DNA from: GCA-003244245 sp036378735
GTDB lineage: Bacteria; Actinomycetota; Actinomycetes; Mycobacteriales; Pseudonocardiaceae
Direction of reading: 5' to 3'
DNA length: 24,846 bases
Assembly (NCBI GenBank): GCA_036378735.1
Contig: DASUVX010000165.1
Span: 1 to 24,846, forward strand
The notes under the pieces were generated by a model that was given only the letters and a program-made list of their open reading frames with translations, searched no databases and had not been told where the DNA came from. This document shows, piece after piece, positions 7,377-14,315 of this stretch (its first letter is position 1; every line of letters starts with the position of its first letter). The translations under genes were made by a program, and so were the position numbers.

Positions 7377-8026
7377 ATGACGACGACCACGGTCGGTGAC
7401 CATGCTGTTGTGCTCGGGGCGAGTATGGCCGGCCTGCTGACCGCCCGCGTATTGGCCGACCTCTACACCCGGGTAACGGTGGTCGAACGCGATGTTTTGC
7501 CGTCCGACACGGCCAACCGCAAAGGGGTGCCGCAAGACCGTCATACGCACGTCTTGCACGCTCGCGGCCGGCAACTACTTGACGAGTTACGGCGTCAGGG
7601 AGCAGACAGTGTCTGCTGACCTGGTCGTCGATGCCACCGGCCGGGGCTCTCGCACACCGGTCTGGCTGGAACGACTCGGCTATCCGCGGCCCAAGGTGGA
7701 GCGGGTCGAGATCGGGCTCGGGTACGCCACCCGCCGCTACCGGCTGCGGCCCGGTGCAATGGGTAACGACCTGATCATCGGCACCGGGCCGATCCCGGCC
7801 AACCCGCGGGCAGCGTACATATGTGCCCTAGAAGGCGGCCAGCACTTCGTCACGCTGGGTGGCATCCTCGGTGACCATCCCCCGCTCGACCGACCGGATT
7901 CAACGCGTTCGCGACCAGCGTGTGCTTCCCCGATGTCGCGGAGGCGCTGGTGGGCGCAACCCCGGTGGACGACCCGGTGGGAACCAGTGCCCTTGTACGG
8001 CTTATTGGATCTCACAGTCACTGACG
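7377..8026 (+). pseudogene. FAD-dependent oxidoreductase remnant (internal deletion, frameshift, missing 3' end)
   Basis: The gene starts well: AGAGGTG before ATG 7377, then the FAD-binding fold 'AVVLGASMAGLLTARVL' and 'RKGVPQDRHTHVLHARGRQLL'. The frame stops at 7619. In another frame from about 7595 the family sequence resumes much later, with 'ADLVVDATGRGSR' and 'GTGPIPANPRAAYI', so roughly 100 codons are missing. Near 7887 one base appears lost, because 'PTGFNAFATSVCFPDVAEAL' continues in a third frame and stops at 8026. The C-terminal third with the second FAD motif is gone. The intact paralogue at 18360-19748 shows what the full gene looks like. Its position beside the SARP regulator suggests it was a regulated enzyme. 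Confidence 0.85.
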
Positions 8027-8037
8027 CATTAGTGTCA
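8022..8037 (+). promoter_or_regulatory. Near-palindrome upstream of the alpha/beta hydrolase gene
   Basis: TGACGC-ATTA-GTGTCA is a 16-bp inverted repeat with one mismatch, 70 bp before the hydrolase start and overlapping the end of the FAD remnant. Its form suits a dimeric repressor such as a TetR-type protein. No regulator of that type is in the window. The following AT-rich stretch could hold a promoter, but no clear -35/-10 pair can be named. Confidence 0.25.
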
Positions 8038-8106
8038 AAGGATAAACCTTACAAATTGCAGTGGCCGGCCAGGTGCTCGCCGTGGTCGAATAAAGGAGGA
8101 ACTGCT

Positions 8107-8970
8107 ATGGGCGCAACTATGGATCGCATAATGGTGGATGGAGTTGAGCTGGAGTACGACTCCAGGGGTTCAGGTGAAGCGGTCGTGCTCATACATGGCG
8201 CTGGTTTCGCAGATTCTTTCCTGCCCCTAGCAGTTGAGCCCGCCCTGCGGAACCACTACCGGATGATCCGATACAGGCGGCGAGGACACGGTGGAAGCAC
8301 CCAGATCGATGGCGCAGTCTCGATCGCGGAACACGCGCATGACTGCGGGGCGCTACTCGGCGCACTCGATGTGAAGCAGGCACACGTCGTCGGCAACTCA
8401 TACGGGGCCTGTATCGCCCTGCAGCTGGCCGTCGATTCCCCGGATCTCGTGTCCAGCTTGGCGCTTTTCGAGCCGCTGCTACTCGCCGTTCCAAGTGCAC
8501 AGAAAGTCTTCGACGCGATGGGGCCGATCGTGGAGAAGTATGTAGCGGGTGACCGGGCGGGCGCGGTCGACGACGTCTTCTCTTTCTTGGATGGGTCGGA
8601 CTGGCGAGAAGAGGTGAGCCGAACCGTCCCGGGCGGTCCCGAACAGGCGAAGGACGATGTGGCCACACTGTTTGAGTCTGATTTGCCATCCCTGCAGGAG
8701 TGGCGCTTCGGCGCTGAGGAAGCGGCGCAGATCAAGCAGCCGGTGCTTTTCTTATTCGGGAATGAGAGTCAGCCGTTCTTTATCGAGGGTCGGGACCTGG
8801 TTCACTCGTGGCTGCCGCACACCGAGGACGACGTGATGCCTGGAGCCAACCATCTGCTTCACATGCGCCACCCTGCTGACGCTGCGGCACGGCTAGCCGA
8901 CTTCCTCAAGCGCCACAGCGTCGTCGATCAGGGCACGTACGATCCGGCCAATACGTTCCAGCTCAATTAA
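8107..8970 (+). CDS. Alpha/beta hydrolase
   Basis: A 287-residue alpha/beta-hydrolase-fold enzyme. The start is set by a near-perfect AAAGGAGG six bases before ATG 8107. The open frame runs back to 7492 through unrelated FAD oxidoreductase sequence and is not a real fusion. Visible motifs are the oxyanion-hole 'HGAGF' (about 30-34), the nucleophile elbow 'GNSYGA' with Ser98, and 'GANHLLHMRHP' with the catalytic His249. The acid is less clear: the usual Asp after strand 7 falls in 'LFGNESQPFF', where Glu220 could serve. The substrate cannot be told from sequence; ester, lactone or C-C hydrolases share this pattern. It probably belonged to one transcription unit with the broken FAD gene, perhaps under the SARP regulator. 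Confidence 0.85.
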   Translation: MGATMDRIMVDGVELEYDSRGSGEAVVLIHGAGFADSFLPLAVEPALRNHYRMIRYRRRGHGGSTQIDGAVSIAEHAHDCGALLGALDVKQAHVVGNSYGACIALQLAVDSPDLVSSLALFEPLLLAVPSAQKVFDAMGPIVEKYVAGDRAGAVDDVFSFLDGSDWREEVSRTVPGGPEQAKDDVATLFESDLPSLQEWRFGAEEAAQIKQPVLFLFGNESQPFFIEGRDLVHSWLPHTEDDVMPGANHLLHMRHPADAAARLADFLKRHSVVDQGTYDPANTFQLN

Positions 8971-9070
8971 GCGTTCGGTGCAGTGGCACGACAAGTGGGT
9001 GGATGACGTCAGCAGTAATGTCGCCGTCCTCGAAGTCGTCGGTGGTTTGATCGCCGCAGCCCGATCCCAA

Positions 9071-9087
9071 AGCGGCGGCGCGCCGCT
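9071..9087. terminator. Hairpin between convergent genes
   Basis: AGCGGCG-GCG-CGCCGCT is a perfect seven-base-pair stem in the 139-bp gap between the convergent hydrolase and GH15 genes. It could end transcription from both sides. There is no T-tract, as is usual in this group. Confidence 0.45.
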
Positions 9088-9109
9088 CCCGTAACCGTGG
9101 TCTTCTGGT

Positions 9110-10945
9110 TCAGTTGGTGACGCGTGCGGCTTCGGCGATGGCCCAGGCGGCGTTGATGAGACCGATGTGGCTGAACGCTTCCGGGAAGTTGCCCAGCAGT
9201 TCACCGGTGGCCGTGTCGATCTCCTCGGAGAGCAGTCCCACGTCGTTGAGGTAGTGGGTGCCCCGGTTGAAGACATCGCGGGCCCGATCCACCTGACCGG
9301 CCAGCGCCAGTGCCTGGGCCAGCCAGAACGTGCACAGCAGGAAGGTGCCCTCTTCCCCGGCCAGCCCATCCACTGCGCTGGCGCTGCGGTAGCGGTAGAC
9401 CAGACCGCGCTCGTCGGTGAGCCGGTGGGCGATGGCTTCGATGGTGGCCAGCATCCGGGGGTCATTGGCGGGCAAGAACCCGACGATGGCCATCATCAGG
9501 TTGGAGGCGTCCAGGTCAGTGGAGCCGAAGGATTGGGTGAAGGACTTGGCGGTGTCGCTCCAGCCGTGCTCCAGGATGGTGGAGCGGATCTTGGCTGCGG
9601 TGGCCTGCCAGCCCGGCACCTTCTGCTGCGCGCGCAGCGCCGGTGCTAGCGCGATCGCCCGGTCCAGCGCCACCCAGCACATCAGCTTCGAGTACAGGAA
9701 ATGCCGCGGTTCGCCGCGCACCTCCCAGATGCCCTGGTCGGGTTCTCGCCACCGGATCGCGGCGTTGTCCGCGCAGGCCACCAAAAACTCGCGCCACGCC
9801 GTCGCGCCCGGGTGGTCGGGATTGAGCTGATCGAAAAGCCGGTGCGCGGCGCTGAGCAGCTCGCCGTAGACGTCGATTTGGCGCTGGTTCCACGCACCAT
9901 TGCCGACCCGGACTGGCCGGGAGTCGCGCCAGCCACGCAGGTGTGGCAGCTGGCGTTCGGTCAGGTCTTGCTCGCCGCCGATACCGAACATGATCTGCAG
10001 CTCCCGACCGGAGTGCACCGAGCCGGCCGCGCTGACCGCTAGCTGATCGAAGAACTGGTGCGCCTCATCCGGGCAGGCCGCCACCCACAGCGCCTCCAGG
10101 GTGAAGCTCGCGTCGCGCAACCAGGTGTAGCGATAGTCCCAGTTGCGCTGCGCGCCCACTGCTTCGGGCAGCGATGTGGTCGGGGCGGCGACGATCGCTC
10201 CGGTGGGCTGGTAGGACAGCGCTTGCAGCACCCGGCCGCTGTGGTGCACCAGCTCCTGCCACGGACCTTCGTAGCCCTGGTGCGCGGCCGACCAGCCGTG
10301 CCAGGCGGTGATGGTCTGCCGCAACGCCGCATCAAGTTCCACGGTGGGCAGAGGCGCCGGGAATGGTTCGGAAGTCGTGCGGTGTTGCAGGCCGAGCAAG
10401 ATCCGCTGCCCGGCGTGCAGCAGGAACGTTCCGGTACCGGCACCCTCAGCGATCCGCAGCGGCTCCGGGCAGGACAGGATCAGCACATCAGCCCCACCCC
10501 GCACCAGCACACCCCCGTCAATAGCCGTCAGCAGCGGCGTCACCAGGCCATCCTCCGGGCGCGGGGCGAACTGCACCTCGACACTCACCTCACCGGTGGT
10601 GCACTCCAGCGCTCGGACCAGCAGCCGGGGCGCGCTTGCACCCAGCCGGTGCGGGTCGTCGTCGGCGCCGGTGGCCAGCGCGTCGGTGAGCATTAGAGTG
10701 CCGCTTGGAGTGTCGAAGGACGTCTGGAGCACCATCGTCGCGTCCAGATAGCGGCGCGTCACCGCGGCCTCCCCGGCCGCGCACACACTGAAGTGCCCCG
10801 CGTCGGCATCGAGCAGCCGGCCGAACACCGCGGGGCTGTCGAATCGGGGAAAGCACAGCCAGTCCACCGAACCCGCCCGGCTGACCAGGGCAGCGCTGTG
10901 CCGGTCGGAGAGCAAGCCGTAGTGGGCGATAGGAGTAGTACTCAT
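9110..10945 (-). CDS. Glycoside hydrolase family 15 protein (trehalase/glucoamylase type)
   Basis: A 611-residue full-length GH15 enzyme. An N-terminal beta-sandwich domain (about 1-230, beginning 'AHYGLLSDRHSAALVS' and 'SVDWLCFPRFDSPAVFGRLL') is followed by the (alpha/alpha)6 catalytic barrel with 'YRYTWLRDASFTLEAL' (about 271-286). The general acid is probably Glu408 in 'GIWEVRG' and the base Glu574 in 'LLSEEIDTATGELLGNF'. Mycobacterial relatives (Rv2402; the M. smegmatis homologue is a trehalase) have this size and order, so trehalose or short alpha-glucans are likely substrates. No signal peptide is seen, suggesting a cytoplasmic enzyme. A strong GGGGAGG seven bases before ATG 10945 fixes the start. 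It is monocistronic, and a second, shorter GH15 gene occurs at 19804. Confidence 0.93.
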   Translation of the reverse strand: MSTTPIAHYGLLSDRHSAALVSRAGSVDWLCFPRFDSPAVFGRLLDADAGHFSVCAAGEAAVTRRYLDATMVLQTSFDTPSGTLMLTDALATGADDDPHRLGASAPRLLVRALECTTGEVSVEVQFAPRPEDGLVTPLLTAIDGGVLVRGGADVLILSCPEPLRIAEGAGTGTFLLHAGQRILLGLQHRTTSEPFPAPLPTVELDAALRQTITAWHGWSAAHQGYEGPWQELVHHSGRVLQALSYQPTGAIVAAPTTSLPEAVGAQRNWDYRYTWLRDASFTLEALWVAACPDEAHQFFDQLAVSAAGSVHSGRELQIMFGIGGEQDLTERQLPHLRGWRDSRPVRVGNGAWNQRQIDVYGELLSAAHRLFDQLNPDHPGATAWREFLVACADNAAIRWREPDQGIWEVRGEPRHFLYSKLMCWVALDRAIALAPALRAQQKVPGWQATAAKIRSTILEHGWSDTAKSFTQSFGSTDLDASNLMMAIVGFLPANDPRMLATIEAIAHRLTDERGLVYRYRSASAVDGLAGEEGTFLLCTFWLAQALALAGQVDRARDVFNRGTHYLNDVGLLSEEIDTATGELLGNFPEAFSHIGLINAAWAIAEAARVTN

Positions 10946-11228
10946 CGACTACCTCCCCGGTGTGGTGGCGCGGAGCTTGCTGAATTTTCAGTGTCAGGCC
11001 GCGCCGACAGGCGAGCTAACCTGCTCGGAAGCGGATTGACATCGATTGCGGGCGGAGCAGTCAGCGCACGGTGTCTGGAAGCGGATGCCGACCGCGACAC
11101 GCCGCAACCGCTTCCCAGGATGTCACCGGCATCGGCGGCGTTGACCATCTCGCCGCGCACCCGATCTTCGGAGATGCCATCGCCACCTTCGCGCCGCACA
11201 CCAGCCAGCGGCGGATTTACTAACCGCC
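10946..11228. other. Intergenic region between divergent GH15 and hypothetical genes
   Basis: The 283-bp gap holds the promoters of two divergent genes. A perfect 12-bp palindrome, CTGAATTTTCAG (10980-10991), lies 35 bp upstream of the GH15 start and could be an operator. A short plus-strand frame from about 11070 ending at 11221 has protein-like composition but no recognisable family or ribosome binding site. Nothing else is clear. Confidence 0.3.
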
Positions 11229-11993
11229 ATGAACGCACTGCACCCGACTCCAGCGCCAACACAGATCCGATTGCCCACGCTGCCGGCAGCCTTCCCGACC
11301 ACCCGGGACACCATCCACCGAGTAGCCGCCCACATTCTCGGCCGTCGCCGTTATGCCCTGTCGGGCAAGTTCGGGCTGCGCGCCACACCTGGTGGTATCG
11401 GCACCCCCGCCTTTGGACCCGATCACGAGGTCGTGCGCATCACCGCCACCATGCTCGTGTGCGAACGAACCGGTGCTACCGCCCGCACCACGTCACTGGA
11501 TTTGCGGACTGCGACGTTGCTCCACGCGGCGACCCTGGTTGGCGTCGACTTGTCGCAAGGCTTCGAGGTGGGCCAGGACACTCCCTCGTCAGGGGACCCG
11601 AACACGCCGCTGGAAATCGACGCCGCAGCGGCCCTCGCGCTGGCGGAATGGTTTCGCTACGGCTGGGCCGTTTTAGACGCAGTCCTGGCGGCGGCAAGCC
11701 CGCATACCCAGCCCACGGTTATTCAGCTGTGGCCGGAACACTTCGATGCGGCGTTCGACCTTGCGGTGACAGGCGGGCGCCGTACCAATCTGGGCGCCTC
11801 TCCGGGTGATAGCTACTGCCCGCAGCCCTACCTTTATGTCGGCCCATGGGATGGCAAGCGGCCCAGCGGGTCGAACTACTGGAACGCCCCATTCGGCGCG
11901 GTGCTCAGCTACGACGAACTGCGTGCCAGCGAACATGCGGTCGCCGCCGGTGTCGCATTCCTCCAGCGCGGCATCGACTTGCTCACCTCGTGA
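11229..11993 (+). CDS. Conserved-looking hypothetical protein
   Basis: A 254-residue soluble protein with no signal peptide or membrane segment and no family I can name. It has good actinobacterial codon bias throughout. Compositional landmarks are 'FGPDHEVVRITATMLVC' (about 61-77), 'QPTVIQLWPEHFDAAFDL' (about 160-177), 'SYCPQPYLYVGPWD' and 'SNYWNAPFGAVLSYDEL' (about 215-231). These Trp/Tyr/Pro-rich blocks look like conserved ligand-binding loops. The ATG at 11229 has no clear ribosome binding site, so a leaderless transcript or a later start is possible. It is divergent from the GH15 gene, a possible functional link. The first copy-B repeat begins 12 bp after its stop. Confidence 0.7.
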   Translation: MNALHPTPAPTQIRLPTLPAAFPTTRDTIHRVAAHILGRRRYALSGKFGLRATPGGIGTPAFGPDHEVVRITATMLVCERTGATARTTSLDLRTATLLHAATLVGVDLSQGFEVGQDTPSSGDPNTPLEIDAAAALALAEWFRYGWAVLDAVLAAASPHTQPTVIQLWPEHFDAAFDLAVTGGRRTNLGASPGDSYCPQPYLYVGPWDGKRPSGSNYWNAPFGAVLSYDELRASEHAVAAGVAFLQRGIDLLTS

Positions 11994-12005
11994 TCACGCC
12001 GCGGG

Positions 12006-12058
12006 AACGTGGTGCGGACTCAGGTCAAACGGTGCCGCCTAAGTCACCTAAAGATGTG
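12006..12058 (+). repeat. 52-bp repeat, copy B
   Basis: Second copy of the segment at 2155-2206, in the same orientation, sharing AACGTGGTGCG, GTGCCGC and the final CACC(C/T)AAAG(G/A)TGTG block. It starts 12 bp after the stop of the hypothetical gene and ends about 200 bp before the histidine-rich ORF. The terminal small hairpin of copy A is imperfect here, so the fold is not strictly conserved. Confidence 0.7.
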
Positions 12059-12256
12059 GTCACGCCGGGCGCGAGCGTGGAGGCATCGGCTCACCCGGCC
12101 CACCATCGGCACGGGACTACAGCACCCACTGACGCCACCTTTCCTGGAGAAAACCTGGGAGTTGACCACAGCTCGAAACCTCAAGGTAACGGAGCGCGAT
12201 GAGCTGGCAGGGACGCGTCGGGGAACAACCGTCCCCACTGAGAGGGAAGGATCCGC

Positions 12257-12418
12257 ATGCGAGTTGCACAGGTGTTTACACCGTTCCCAGCTGGGAATCG
12301 TGGCAAAGAAGACGACCACAAGAAACACGGTCGCGAGGAACGCCACGAGCACCATGAGCACCACAAACACCACCACGGGCACTACGATCGCTACCACCGG
12401 TGGTGCTGGGATGACTAG
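12257..12418 (+). CDS. Histidine-rich 53-residue protein, possible metal binder
   Basis: A 53-residue ORF from ATG 12257 to TAG 12416-12418. An AAGGA sits six bases before the ATG, one of the best ribosome binding sites in the window, and a perfect 15-bp hairpin follows 17 bp after the stop. Twelve of the residues from position 21 to 47 are histidines, arranged as 'HEHHEHHKHHHGHYDRYH' (30-47). The end is 'RWCWDD' with one Cys (Cys50). The N-terminus 'MRVAQVFTPFPAG' is not a typical signal peptide. His-rich tracts bind Ni, Zn, Cu or Co and occur in metal stores and chaperones, so metal binding is a fair inference, not proven. The longer frames overlapping it have Thr/Arg- or Val-rich low-complexity products and are shadows. 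I know of no matching family. Confidence 0.7.
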   Translation: MRVAQVFTPFPAGNRGKEDDHKKHGREERHEHHEHHKHHHGHYDRYHRWCWDD

Positions 12419-12435
12419 ACACTGACCAGCTCGAA

Positions 12436-12470
12436 CCGCGGGCCCCTTGCGCACAGCAAGGGGCCCGCGG
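12436..12470 (+). terminator. Strong perfect hairpin terminator
   Basis: CCGCGGGCCCCTTGC and its exact complement flank a GCACA loop, giving a 15-bp perfect stem with no mismatch, 17 bp after the histidine-rich ORF. There is no U-tract. Its position makes it the likely terminator of that gene and supports the ORF being expressed. Confidence 0.75.
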
Positions 12471-12531
12471 CATGCACCTGCGAGGATCACGCTGACAGCT
12501 ACGCCAACGCGAGCACTAACACCCGGCCCAC

Positions 12532-12598
12532 GCCCGTAGTGGCCGTGTTCCGGCCTCGTAATGAGCAGGGCCGGGGTTCGATTCTCCGGGCGGCTCCA
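12532..12598 (+). repeat. Degenerate tRNA-Thr-like sequence, copy B
   Basis: Similar over nearly its full length to 2232-2304: CCGTAGT near the start, TCCGGCCT in the middle, CGTAATGAGCAGG, a T arm (CGGGG-TTCGATT-CTCCG with one G-T pair), and GGCGGCTCCA at the end. Compared with copy A it lacks CTC before CGTAATG and one base next to the acceptor stem, so it is more decayed. The 5' part pairs poorly with the acceptor 3' strand. It may be an attachment-site remnant or a second pseudo-tRNA. Confidence 0.6.
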
Positions 12599-12869
12599 CC
12601 TCTCATTTGCAACGTATCACCATTTATCTGGCGAAATCGACCGGTTCGTACCGATCGGCGGCAATCGTGCGTATCAACTACCTACCATTGATGTTTTGAT
12701 TGGTTGGGACATTGCGTCAAGTGGGGTAGCTAACTATGCTTATTTCCGGGCGCGTATTACAGTCAGTAAAGTAGTACTACACTTGCAGGTTGGGATGCTT
12801 GAAGCCTCGCGGCGAGGACAGCGGCGCCGCAGTATCTGCGGCCGGGACGCCGGCCAGGGGAGCAACCTA
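12599..12869. other. AT-richer stretch between the tRNA-like sequence and the DinB-type gene
   Basis: From about 12600 to 12790 the base composition is clearly more AT-rich than the surroundings. One plus-strand frame stays open through it (for example 'HHLSGEIDRFVPIGGNRAYQ'), but I find no start with a ribosome binding site and no known family. It may be foreign DNA left by an integrated element, or the leader of the next gene. The last 80 bp return to high GC. Confidence 0.35.
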
Positions 12870-13541
12870 GTGATCGACTCTGCGGCTCTGTACCGGGAGT
12901 CTCGTGAGCGCATCGCGGCGTTCGTGCGCAGCACCACCGAGGAACAACGAGCCGTCGTCGTGCCCGGCTGTCCAGAGTGGACTGTCAGCGACACGGTGGC
13001 GCATCTGGCGGGCGGAGCCGTTGACATCGTTGCTGGCTACTCCGTAGCGACAATTTCCACCGACGAGCACACTGCCAACCAGGTGAAACAGCGCCGGGGC
13101 CGTTCCCTTGAGGAGGTGCTTGCCGAATGGGAGAGCGTGGCGGAGGGTGTCGAGAGAATTATTGCGGCGCAGACCCTGCCGATCGAATTAGTCAGTGATG
13201 TGCTCTCCCACGAAGCTGACATCCGGGGTGCGCTGGGCGCCGGACGACCGCCGAAAGCCGCGTGGATGGCTGCCCTCAATCTTGGTCGTCCCCGCCTCAC
13301 TAAAAGGCTCGGTCATTTAGGCGAACTTACGATAATCGATGGCGAAGATTGCATCACCGTGGGGTCTGGAAAGCCTGCGACGATAGTTGAGGTCGACCTC
13401 TATGACTTCTGGCGGTCGGCGCTCGGTCGGCGTAGCCGGAAACAGATGACCGCATGGAAATGGTCTGGCGACTTTGAACCCTATCTACAAGAGATCCCCG
13501 TGCTCGGTCCCACACAAATGGCCCTTAGCGAACCACCCTAG
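12870..13541 (+). CDS. DinB/mycothiol-dependent maleylpyruvate isomerase-type protein
   Basis: A 223-residue protein of the actinobacterial TIGR03083/DinB-like superfamily, which includes mycothiol-dependent maleylpyruvate isomerase and many metal-binding proteins of unknown substrate. The diagnostic motif 'VPGCPEWTVSDTVAHLAGG' (31-49) carries a likely metal-ligand His45, and the second family motif 'SHEADIRGALGAGRP' supplies His114. The C-terminal part (about 150-223) is the more variable second domain. AGGGGAG eight bases before GTG 12870 fixes the start; the open frame upstream runs through the tRNA-like sequence and is not coding. Most members use mycothiol or detoxify small electrophiles, but the substrate here is unknown. 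The gene seems intact and alone. Confidence 0.8.
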   Translation: MIDSAALYRESRERIAAFVRSTTEEQRAVVVPGCPEWTVSDTVAHLAGGAVDIVAGYSVATISTDEHTANQVKQRRGRSLEEVLAEWESVAEGVERIIAAQTLPIELVSDVLSHEADIRGALGAGRPPKAAWMAALNLGRPRLTKRLGHLGELTIIDGEDCITVGSGKPATIVEVDLYDFWRSALGRRSRKQMTAWKWSGDFEPYLQEIPVLGPTQMALSEPP

Positions 13542-13805
13542 TCTAGACATCCTGGTGTGGCGGCGCTCGATGCGCCTCGCGACCGGGGGGCCTTAGATCG
13601 AACTCGCGTTAGCTTGCCGCGTTGGTACCAGCCCGCTGGGTGGCGAGGAGGTGGGTGAAAAAAATTTGCATGCCACCCTACAGGCCGCTGGCTCACCGCA
13701 CACCCGGACCATCCCCAACTCGTCCCCACCCACTGCGGTCGAATCGGTGCAGGCAATCCAGGCGGTGGAGGCGATCTGGGACGATGCCGACACCTAGCGG
13801 TTCCG

Positions 13806-14036
13806 GTGACCTATCAAGGCGGGGCTGTGGTGTTCGACCGGCTGGTGCCGACCGGCCCACCACCCCGCCCCAAGTCGAAACCGGTCACCGTGCAACGCCG
13901 GCCCCATCGTGCAACGCAGTTGGCGAGACTGGTAGGCCATCCATCGGCCCAATTCCACCCACCACCCTGGCTCGGCGGATCGCTAGGCCGCTATCGCGTT
14001 TACACGGCACCGGATCTGATCCGGATCCGCGAATAG
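13806..14036 (+). pseudogene. C-terminal fragment of a 13E12/DUF222-type HNH protein
   Basis: The frame ends 'FHPPPWLGGSLGRYRVYTAP' followed by 'DLIRIRE', which matches the end of the intact DUF222/HNH protein at 20965-22215 ('FYPPPWLGG...LHTGPELTRIRQ') over about the last 28 residues. The DUF222 and HNH domains are absent upstream. The preceding 270 bp holds only short frames, one ending 'EAIWDDADT', and no recognised gene. It is a decayed second copy of the family. The first codons are of uncertain origin. Confidence 0.6.
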
Positions 14037-14054
14037 CAACGATCTGCTTTTAAC

Positions 14055-14315
14055 CTACTCAGGTTTCGGCATCTCGACTGTTCCCGACTCCCCGGTCGCC
14101 GGAACCGTGGTGACCGGCACGGAAGAATCGACGTTATCGAACTCCTCCATACGTTGCTGGTAGTCGGCGGAGGCAAGCTCTTCTGCGTGCTCCTCGTTGA
14201 GGCCGCCGTTCTCCTCGTCGCTCTCGGACTCGCCACTCTCGGACTGTGCGTTGAGTTCGGTGCTCTCTGCGCTCTCGGTAAGATCGGTGTTCTCTGCGCC
14301 CTCTGTATCAGTCAT
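14055..14315 (-). CDS. Small acidic hypothetical protein
   Basis: An 86-residue protein from ATG 14315 (or 88 from TTG 14321, which has GGAG eight bases before it). It is extremely acidic and low in complexity, with Glu/Ser/Asn/Thr-rich repeats such as 'ESTELNAQSESGESESDEEN', and it lacks hydrophobic core blocks. The C-terminal half, 'HAEELASADYQQRMEEFDNV', could form one amphipathic helix. It is probably intrinsically disordered. Such proteins can be nucleic-acid mimics or partners, but no function can be given. It stands alone, convergent with the 13E12 fragment. Confidence 0.6.
   Translation of the reverse strand: MTDTEGAENTDLTESAESTELNAQSESGESESDEENGGLNEEHAEELASADYQQRMEEFDNVDSSVPVTTVPATGESGTVEMPKPE

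Noticed and set aside
7492..8970. 492-residue plus-strand frame joining FAD oxidoreductase sequence to an alpha/beta hydrolase
   Set aside because: The first part begins in the wrong frame of a broken FAD gene, and the hydrolase has its own AAAGGAGG and ATG at 8107. It is an open-frame accident, not a fusion enzyme.
12009..12425. 138-residue plus-strand frame rich in Thr and Arg, and a Val-rich minus-strand frame over the same place
   Set aside because: Both are alternative readings of the CAC/GAG-rich histidine-rich gene. They have low-complexity products and no ribosome binding site, while the 53-residue frame has a strong one and a terminator.
12561..12869. Upstream extension of the DinB-type frame
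   Set aside because: It would translate the tRNA-like sequence and an AT-rich stretch. The family motif spacing and AGGGGAG favour GTG 12870.
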